This document shows, one piece after another, positions 58,995-64,000 of a stretch of 64,000 nucleotides of DNA. Origin of the DNA: a bacterium (lineage in GTDB: Bacteria; Auribacterota; UBA3054); the NCBI GenBank assembly GCA_017557885.1, contig JAFYXV010000002.1:317056-381055 (forward strand), in the 5' to 3' direction. A program made the translations under genes and the position numbers. Position 1 is the stretch's first letter. Every line of letters starts with the position of its first letter. Below the pieces are notes generated by a model. That model was not told the origin of the DNA. It did no database searches and saw only the letters and a program-made list of their open reading frames with translations.

Positions 58995-60800
58995 ATGACA
59001 GAAAAAGAACTAGAGCTCCTTATTAAGGAACGTGAAATGCAGCGGATCGAATTCAAAGCGTCTTTCGGCATCGAGGCAATTGAAACAGCCTGCGCATTCG
59101 CCAACGCCGCGGGAGGGTACATTATCCTCGGCTTGGATGACAACGGCGACATTTCCAACCTGCCGCTAAGGGATGAAGCTCTCCGCGACTATGAAAACCG
59201 CATCGCCACCTCGACCGAGCCATCAGTTGCAGTAGATGCCGAAAAAGTCCCCTTCCGCGGCGAATACGTCATTGCCCTTAAGGTCGTCGAAAACCCTCTG
59301 AAACCGGTCTCCTTCAAGGGCCGTTCCTACATCCGCAAAGGCAGCGTCAACCACAAAATGACGCCCGCCGAGATCTCAGAGTGCCATCTGAGATCCACCG
59401 GCTCCAGTATGGACGCGGTAACAGTCACAAGAGGCACAAAAGAAGACCTAGATATGGATAAAGTCGCCGACTACATGAAAAAAGCCAACAGCGAAAAACG
59501 GCGCAATTTTGATTTAAACGACGACCCCTGGCTCATCCTGCAAAAACTTGAATGGGTAAGATCCGAAACCGAGATTACCCGAGCCGCCTACCTTCTCTTC
59601 GCCAAAGATCCCCAGATCAAATTCCCACAAGCAATAATCCATATCGGCGCATTCAAAGATGACGGGTTTGTTCTTGACGGCGAGGATATATCGGGCAATA
59701 TCCAAGATCAAGTGGAAAAATCCCTATCCTTCATCAAAAGAAATATACGCCGCTGTATCGTAATTACTGGCAAAGCCGAACACGACCGCTATTGGGAATA
59801 TCCTATGGAAGCCCTCAGAGAAACTATAACCAACGCCATTTGCCACAGAGACTACGGCTCCCCTCACACCATACAGATTCAAATAATAGATAATCGCATT
59901 ATAATATGTAGCCCTGGAGAGCTTCCGTTTGACATGTCTATTGACAAGCTTTTAAATAAATTTCACCCCTCCCGTCCCAGAAACAAAATCATAGCCCAGG
60001 CCTTCTACGACATGCACCTCACAGAATTCTACGGCAGCGGCATCAGGCGCATAAGAAAAGAATGCGAAATAAACGGAAATGCTTTTCCCACTTTATCAAA
60101 TGAGGCGGGATCTTTTACAACAACATACTTCTCGCGCCAAAAAGAGGGGTCAGATACGATAAATTCGAGCGATGATACGATAAATTCGGGCAATGATACG
60201 ATAAACGATGACTCAGATACGATAAAAGGGGGCTCAGATACGATAAATCCTGGCGATGATACGATAAATCCTGGCGATGATACGATAAATTCGAGCGATG
60301 ATACGATAAATTCGAGCGATGATACGATAAATTCGAGCGATGATACGATAAATTTGAGCGATGATACGATAAATTTGAGCGATGATACGATAAATCCGAG
60401 CGATGATACGATAAATCCGAGCGATGATACGATAAATTTGAGCGATGATACGATAAATTTGAGCGATGATACGATAAATCCGAGCGATGATACGATAAAT
60501 CCGAGCGATGATACGATAAATCCGAGCGATGATACGATAAATTTGAGCGATGATACGATAAATCCTGGCGATGATACGATAAATCAAATAGATTATAATT
60601 TGAAACAACAATTGCTCAAAATAATTAATCAAAAAGAAGGAATAAAACGTGATGTATTAGCAGTGGAAGTTAAAAAATCTATCCCAACTGTTGCCAGATT
60701 ATTAGCAGATTTAGAAAAAGAAGGAATAATAATTTATCGTGGCAGCAAGAAAACCGGCGGCTACTACCCAATTGAAATACAAGACTCAAATAACAAATGA
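58995..60800 (+). CDS. AlbA_2/HATPase regulator with a heptad-repeat linker
   Basis: 601 residues. Residues 1-130 are an AlbA_2 (Schlafen-like) domain (REMQRIEFKASFG, AFANAAGGYIILGLDDNG, RSYIRKGSVNHKM). About 200-385 is the RecG-like/HATPase_c_4 region (YPMEALRETITNAICHRDYG, IICSPGELPFDMS, IAQAFYDMHLTEFYGSGIRRI). About 387-530 is a linker of 21 heptads of type SDDTINx. About 535-601 is a winged-helix domain (KRDVLAVEVKKSIPTVARLL, EGIIIYRGSKKTGGYYP). GGAGG is at 58980-58984. Proteins of this plan are annotated as ATP-binding transcriptional regulators or RecG-related; function is not known. Codon use is AT-rich compared with the core genes. Confidence 0.82.
   Translation: MTEKELELLIKEREMQRIEFKASFGIEAIETACAFANAAGGYIILGLDDNGDISNLPLRDEALRDYENRIATSTEPSVAVDAEKVPFRGEYVIALKVVENPLKPVSFKGRSYIRKGSVNHKMTPAEISECHLRSTGSSMDAVTVTRGTKEDLDMDKVADYMKKANSEKRRNFDLNDDPWLILQKLEWVRSETEITRAAYLLFAKDPQIKFPQAIIHIGAFKDDGFVLDGEDISGNIQDQVEKSLSFIKRNIRRCIVITGKAEHDRYWEYPMEALRETITNAICHRDYGSPHTIQIQIIDNRIIICSPGELPFDMSIDKLLNKFHPSRPRNKIIAQAFYDMHLTEFYGSGIRRIRKECEINGNAFPTLSNEAGSFTTTYFSRQKEGSDTINSSDDTINSGNDTINDDSDTIKGGSDTINPGDDTINPGDDTINSSDDTINSSDDTINSSDDTINLSDDTINLSDDTINPSDDTINPSDDTINLSDDTINLSDDTINPSDDTINPSDDTINPSDDTINLSDDTINPGDDTINQIDYNLKQQLLKIINQKEGIKRDVLAVEVKKSIPTVARLLADLEKEGIIIYRGSKKTGGYYPIEIQDSNNK
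60153..60584 (+). repeat. 21-bp tandem repeat, 21 copies, in frame
   Basis: The core GATACGATAAAT recurs at exactly 21-base steps from 60153 to 60573. Each unit adds the heptad DTIN plus three variable residues. Third-position variants form blocks: SS x3, LS x2, PS x2, LS x2, PS x3, LS, PG. The LS-LS-PS-PS block is repeated, an 84-bp higher-order unit, so the array grew by unequal exchange or slippage. Copy changes keep the frame. Confidence 0.95.
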
Positions 60801-61042
60801 GTTTCTAAATGGCGGAATAAATGGCGGAATAAATTAAGACCATGAGCCATTAAATGAGCCATTAAACTCTTGTAATAACACGATAAAACCGGGTTCGGGC
60901 ACGATAAAACCGGGTTCAGGCACGACAAAACCGAGTTCAGGCACGATAAAACCTGGTTCAGGCACGATAAAACAAAGCAGTGACCCGATAAATTCCGAAA
61001 GTGACCCGATAAATTCTAAAAGTGACCCGATAAATCATCCAT
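60801..61042 (+). pseudogene. Decayed relative of the heptad array
   Basis: A 302-base gene-free gap. From 60880 an ACGATAAA-like core recurs at exactly 21-base steps eight times (60880, 60901, 60922, 60943, 60964, 60985, 61006, 61027). The reading frame is shifted by one base from the upstream gene and would give TIKPGSG and DPINxxS heptads. Upstream in the same frame are NGGINGGIN, then a stop, then EPLNEPLN. So it looks like a broken linker of a paralogous gene. No intact flanking domain remains. Confidence 0.6.
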
Positions 61043-61043
61043 C

Positions 61044-61074
61044 AAAAAGCCCTGTGCCGCAAAGCACGGGGCTT
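61044..61074 (-). terminator. Terminator of the YhhQ-type gene
   Basis: On the minus strand AAGCCCCGTGC and GCACAGGGCTT form an interrupted stem with a T run after it. Confidence 0.7.
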
Positions 61075-61102
61075 ACTTCGCCCTATCGCACACTAACGCA
61101 GA

Positions 61103-61846
61103 TTATGCCGCGGTGGAGGCCTGAGCGGCCGCAGCCGCCTGCTTCTGCTTCTTCTCCTGATCCCTGTCGTGTATGTACCTTGCCGCGTAAACAAACGGCG
61201 TGTCAAGCAAGGACGTTATGATGAAGATAATATAGCTCGAAACAATAAACGACCAGACCGTCTTAAGATCAAACGTTCCGTAAAAAGCCAGCAGCGTAAA
61301 CAAAACATTGTTTATGAACTGGCTGATCAAAGTCGAGAAGTTGTTCCTGAACCATAAGAATCTCCTCTTGTCCCCGCAGAGCCTTTCCGTAAGATTCCAC
61401 CACATGTGATAGAGCCAAACGTCCGTCAGCTGGCTCACCGCATAGACCGTAAGGGAAGCCATGATCACCCTGGGGGAATTTCTGAATATCGTCTGGAAGG
61501 CCGCCATGCAGTGATCCGTCTCGTCCGGCGTAAACAAAAGCCACACTTGGCTCACCACCAAAAAGAACACCGTCGAGAATATCCCGATATACACCGCCTT
61601 GTTAGCCGCCTTCTTCCCCTCGCACTCCGACAGTATGTCCGTAATCAGAAACGTCACCGCGAAAGGTATGTTCCCCAACGTCTGCGTCCACCCGAAGGCC
61701 TTTATCACCAGCAGCACCTCGATATTCGCAACGATCGTCGCAATGGGTGTCAGCGCAAAAAGCCCGCTCTTCCCGAAGAGCTTATAAGCCAGCAGCGCCG
61801 ACCCGTAAATAAACAAAAGCGTAAAAATCAAAAGCAGTTCGTTCAT
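61103..61846 (-). CDS. yhhQ: Queuosine precursor transporter (YhhQ/VUT family)
   Basis: 247 residues, about six membrane helices. Conserved elements are VANIEVLLVIKAFGW, PFAVTFLITDILSECEGKKAA (family hallmark: an acidic TDxxxE in a helix) and DVWLYHMWWNLTERL. The second half, FLWFRNNFSTLISQFINNVLF, also matches. E. coli YhhQ imports queuine or preQ0/preQ1 for tRNA queuosine synthesis. The C-terminus has an extra Gln/Lys then Ala-rich tail of about 25 residues. It overlaps the radical SAM gene upstream by 4 bases. Confidence 0.9.
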   Translation of the reverse strand: MNELLLIFTLLFIYGSALLAYKLFGKSGLFALTPIATIVANIEVLLVIKAFGWTQTLGNIPFAVTFLITDILSECEGKKAANKAVYIGIFSTVFFLVVSQVWLLFTPDETDHCMAAFQTIFRNSPRVIMASLTVYAVSQLTDVWLYHMWWNLTERLCGDKRRFLWFRNNFSTLISQFINNVLFTLLAFYGTFDLKTVWSFIVSSYIIFIITSLLDTPFVYAARYIHDRDQEKKQKQAAAAAQASTAA

Positions 61847-62544
61847 TCCGGCGTCCCCACGGTAAAATCAGTATTGTGTATAAGGATGTCCACCCGGTCG
61901 TCCTTAACATACGCAGGATAGATCTCTTTCATAAACTCAGCGATAACTTCCTTATCAGGCTTAATAGGAGTCGTATTGTCGCACATTACGTTCAGCGTTA
62001 TCCGCTTGAAATACCTGAGCCCCAATTCCACATCCCTCAAAATCATATCAACAGTCTGCCCCTTGACTCCCACCAAAAAATTCGCTTCCTCAAAATACCT
62101 CGCCACTTCTTCCGGAGTAACGCCCGGCATTCCCTTCTTCAAATACCCTTCCCTAAGATTCTCGTCAAAAGTTTCCAATCCTACCCGCATCCTCACTTCG
62201 ATCCCAGAAAAAAACGAACGAAGCCCGGCAATTTTATCCCTCACGAGATAATGCGCCTCGAAATGCAGCACCCTTATCCCTTTTTCCCTAGCGGTCTCCC
62301 TAATAAGCGAAAGCGTCCTTTCTCCCAATTCATGAAAAGACCCGCTGTTTATAACTTCCAGGTTCCCATACACTCCGGTCACCTGCTTCAAGACCGACTT
62401 GTTCAGCTCATAATTCTCATCATCATCCGAACACGCGTCCAGATGATAATCGCAAAAGGCGCACTTCTTATAAAAGCACCCAGTTCCCCTAAGAAGCACT
62501 ATCTCCCTAGGGTCTTTTTCAGAAATGATCCCATACCTAAGCAC
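61843..62544 (-). CDS. Radical SAM protein, putative queuine lyase (QueL-like)
   Basis: 233 residues. The cluster motif is Cys23-X4-Cys28-X2-Cys31 (GCFYKKCAFCDYH), not the usual CX3CX2C. The barrel continues with LEVINSGSFHELG, VLHFEAHYLVRDKI, MRVGLETFDENLREGYLKKGM and ITLNVMCDNTTPIKPD. It is translationally coupled by a 4-base overlap to a queuosine-precursor transporter. A described salvage route in pathogens uses YhhQ with QueK and the radical SAM queuine lyase QueL to recover preQ1 from queuine; the pairing here points that way. The name is an inference from context, since no QueK or Tgt is in the window. Confidence 0.55.
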   Translation of the reverse strand: MLRYGIISEKDPREIVLLRGTGCFYKKCAFCDYHLDACSDDDENYELNKSVLKQVTGVYGNLEVINSGSFHELGERTLSLIRETAREKGIRVLHFEAHYLVRDKIAGLRSFFSGIEVRMRVGLETFDENLREGYLKKGMPGVTPEEVARYFEEANFLVGVKGQTVDMILRDVELGLRYFKRITLNVMCDNTTPIKPDKEVIAEFMKEIYPAYVKDDRVDILIHNTDFTVGTPE

Positions 62545-62629
62545 AGGTTTATGTCTCCGTAGTTTTGTTTTAGGTTACCCAAGGCAGGATGGTTTCGAAC
62601 TGCCAAATCCCATTATATCAAATCCAAAC

Positions 62630-62745
62630 TGGCTCATGTTTTACCCATAAAACCCCTAAAAGTGGCTCATGTTTTACCCATCAAACTCCCAAAAGTGGCT
62701 CATGTTTTACCCCTCTAGCCCCTAAAAGTGGCTCATGTTTTACCC
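62630..62745 (+). repeat. 33-bp direct repeats, four copies
   Basis: TGGCTCATGTTTTACCC begins at 62630, 62663, 62696 and 62729, exactly 33 bases apart. The 17-base core is invariant; the 16-base spacer varies around a shared CTAAAAG or CCAAAAG end. It resembles the repeated TGGCTCA/TTTTAC motifs near IS21-family ends, but no istA or istB gene is present. The wider gene-free gap (62545-63414) contains this and the two repeat families listed next, and is otherwise AT-rich without an ORF. Confidence 0.7.
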
Positions 62746-62919
62746 GCCATATTGCTTTTCGCTAAGCTATTTGCTGTGACATCAATAACTTAGGAAATAT
62801 ATGCGAAAGCATTTTTTTTATTCACCAAACCCGCTTACAATTCTTCCAGCATCAGGAAGTCTTTTAGTTTAATGTGTCGTACTGTGGAAGTGGAATAGTC
62901 GATATCGTCTGTCGTTCTA

Positions 62920-63040
62920 CTGAACCTTTTTGCGAAAATCAGTAAAAAGGTTCACTAGCACTGAACCTTTTTTCAAAATTCAACAAAACATTTCAGTACT
63001 ACTGAAAACTTTTACCAAAACCGCAAAAACTTTTCAGTAG
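62920..63040 (+). repeat. Three 41-bp tandem units, each a hairpin
   Basis: CTGAAC-like starts recur at 62920, 62961 and 63002, exactly 41 bases apart. Unit 1 has a 10-bp stem GAACCTTTTT/AAAAAGGTTC, unit 3 a 10-bp stem CTACTGAAAA/TTTTCAGTAG, and unit 2 a weaker ACTGAA/TTCAGT stem. So the repeat is both direct and inverted. Confidence 0.7.
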
Positions 63041-63247
63041 CATGATCCCCTTTAGGCACAGCCTTTCTCTAAAATAGCACTTGTCAATTATTATCAATCC
63101 CTAATTACACAACTTTCGTGTTTTAAATTATTTATCAGAAAAATCACTTGTCAATTGCCATTGATATAATACGCATAACAACGTATTTATAAACCGCTTA
63201 AGCCATTAAACATTTTTAAACGTGCTTCCGATGAATGATATCTTACC

Positions 63248-63378
63248 AGCAAGTTAGCGGCAAGTTACCAGCAAATTACCAGCAAGTTAAATCTAAAATA
63301 CAACTATGCTAATAGCAATAACTTAAAATTTTAGACCGCTTTTTAAATCCCACTCCAGCAAGTTACCGGCAAATTAAA
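63248..63378 (+). repeat. 11-bp direct repeats, iteron-like
   Basis: AGCAAGTTACC-type units start at 63248, 63259, 63270 and 63281 (11-base steps), and a second pair starts at 63357 and 63368. Variation is in one or two positions per unit (AAG/AAA, ACC/AAA). The 11-base period is about one helical turn. Confidence 0.65.
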
Positions 63379-63414
63379 TTCTCGGTGAAGCAATTATCAA
63401 AATCGTGTATGTTA

Positions 63415-64000
63415 TTACACCGGCATCGCCTGAATAACCTTCCCTTCAATAAGCTTTCCGTTCTTATGCTTGCTGCGCTTGATGCCGTCGCTTCCCCATG
63501 TTCCCCATTGTTTAAAAAAGAACGCCGCGCCTTGTTCTTCCGCTTGCCGCATTACGCTTAATACCCATTCCTCTTTCATAGGACGAGCCTGAGGGCCGCT
63601 CTCACCGCCGACTATTACCCAATCGATATTGGTCAGATCCAGTTCTCCCAGATCTTCAATCAGCGGTTCGCACGACAAGAACCTTATCGGCGCATCTAAT
63701 CCTCTAAGACAATCGATGCGCGACTTAGATGATTGCGCCTCCACAGTAACACCGAGCCAAGCGTTTTCAGGTATGTCACGCTCAAGAAAATATTCCTTCA
63801 TACGCTCTGCTCGCTTAGTAAGCAGCTGATAGCGATGCTGAGGAGTCTTACGAATAGTTTCCATCACTTTGTCAATAAAAGAAAACGGTACGTCTTGATG
63901 GAAAAGGTCGCTCATAGAGCAAACAAAAATAGTGTGCGGCTGTTTCCACTCCAACGGCTCATCAAGGCATTCTTCATGCAGAGCAACACGGAATCCGTTC
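63415..64000 (-). CDS. DUF5131 (phage Gp37/Gp68-like) protein, partial
   Basis: The frame runs open from the stop at 63415 to the window edge, giving about 195 C-terminal residues. An internal TTG could be read as a start at 63954, but similarity continues through it (NGFRVALHEECLDEPLEW), so the true start lies outside. Family blocks are IFVCSMSDLFHQDVP, RYQLLTKRAERM, WLGVTVEAQ, RFLSCEPLIEDL, VGGESGPQARPMKEEW and FFFKQWG. The family has an N-terminal three-Cys motif (not in the window), is found in phages and islands, and often stands next to TcmP (three-Cys-motif partner). Function unknown. Confidence 0.85.
   Translation of the reverse strand, partial: NGFRVALHEECLDEPLEWKQPHTIFVCSMSDLFHQDVPFSFIDKVMETIRKTPQHRYQLLTKRAERMKEYFLERDIPENAWLGVTVEAQSSKSRIDCLRGLDAPIRFLSCEPLIEDLGELDLTNIDWVIVGGESGPQARPMKEEWVLSVMRQAEEQGAAFFFKQWGTWGSDGIKRSKHKNGKLIEGKVIQAMPV

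Noticed and set aside
60234-60632. Open frame on the minus strand with IYRIIAR/Q repeats
   Set aside because: It only exists because the 21-bp array is free of stops in that frame; no ribosome-binding site, and the sense strand carries a real gene.
62581-62604. 3' fragment of a tRNA (attachment site) in GGTTTCGAACTGCC
   Set aside because: It forms only a GGCAG/CTGCC hairpin and does not extend into an acceptor stem or CCA; no full tRNA nearby shares it.
62630-62745. CRISPR array
   Set aside because: The repeated core is 17 bases with 16-base spacers that are similar to each other; no cas genes and only four copies.
62545-64000. A prophage remnant, because of a Gp37/Gp68-like protein
   Set aside because: No structural, lysis or integrase genes are visible; the family is also common outside phages.

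Overview
The window is a dense bacterial chromosome segment. Most of it (about 1-58.6 kb) is GC-rich, and almost all genes lie on the minus strand. Several features point to an anaerobic member of the PVC group (Lentisphaerota, Kiritimatiellota or Verrucomicrobiota), perhaps from an animal gut. These are PEP-CTERM surface proteins, secreted SUMF1-fold proteins, a very large GspK-like pseudopilin carrying a lamin-tail domain, many small lipoproteins, an anaerobic ribonucleotide reductase (NrdD/NrdG) and a sugar isomerase/kinase pair. The taxonomic call is an inference from gene content, since no rRNA gene is present.

Layout. 0-12.5 kb: a truncated TIM-barrel gene, purA, a LEA-like lipoprotein, tRNA-Gly, a secreted repeat protein, xylulokinase plus a fucose/arabinose-type isomerase, the 1376-residue GspK-like protein, an HU gene with a near-consensus promoter, and a small lipoprotein. 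12.6-15.9 kb: nrdDG behind a pair of NrdR-like boxes. 15.9-20.4 kb: acyl-CoA synthetase, tRNA-Arg, fabF with a promoter so close that its mRNA is probably leaderless, and a NUDIX-HemW fusion. 20.4-32.4 kb: Fic plus DUF3006, then a long run of tightly packed genes: membrane protein, hemolysin III, histidine kinase, response regulator, lgt, lnt, pssA, truB and znuABC. 32.5-38.8 kb: tRNA-Asp, rpsA, a NhaC-type antiporter and a PEP-CTERM protein with an HEXXH motif.

39-44.3 kb is the most unusual core region. Two SUMF1-domain secreted proteins flank a compact three-gene cassette, DUF3791-DUF3990-DUF3791, in which the genes overlap. DUF3990 looks like an ADP-ribosyltransferase, so the cassette reads as a toxin/antitoxin-like or conflict module. 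44.4-47.5 kb holds three polysaccharide glycosyltransferases. 47.5-54.3 kb holds a lipoprotein, metK, and a ribosomal/replication cluster (rplY-pth-rpsF-lipoprotein-rpsR-rplI-dnaB) in which a lipoprotein gene sits where ssb is usually found. 54.4-58.6 kb holds a glycerophosphodiesterase, a secreted unknown and a second large PEP-CTERM protein.

58.6-64 kb is AT-richer, accessory and full of repeats. It contains an AlbA_2/HATPase/winged-helix protein whose linker is 21 exact-period copies of a 21-bp unit, a decayed relative of that array just downstream, a likely queuine-salvage pair (YhhQ transporter plus radical SAM enzyme), and an 870-bp gene-free stretch with three different tandem-repeat families (33, 41 and 11 bp). 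It ends in a DUF5131 (Gp37/Gp68) gene cut by the window edge. The best candidates for undescribed systems are the DUF3791/DUF3990 cassette and the heptad-repeat AlbA_2 locus.
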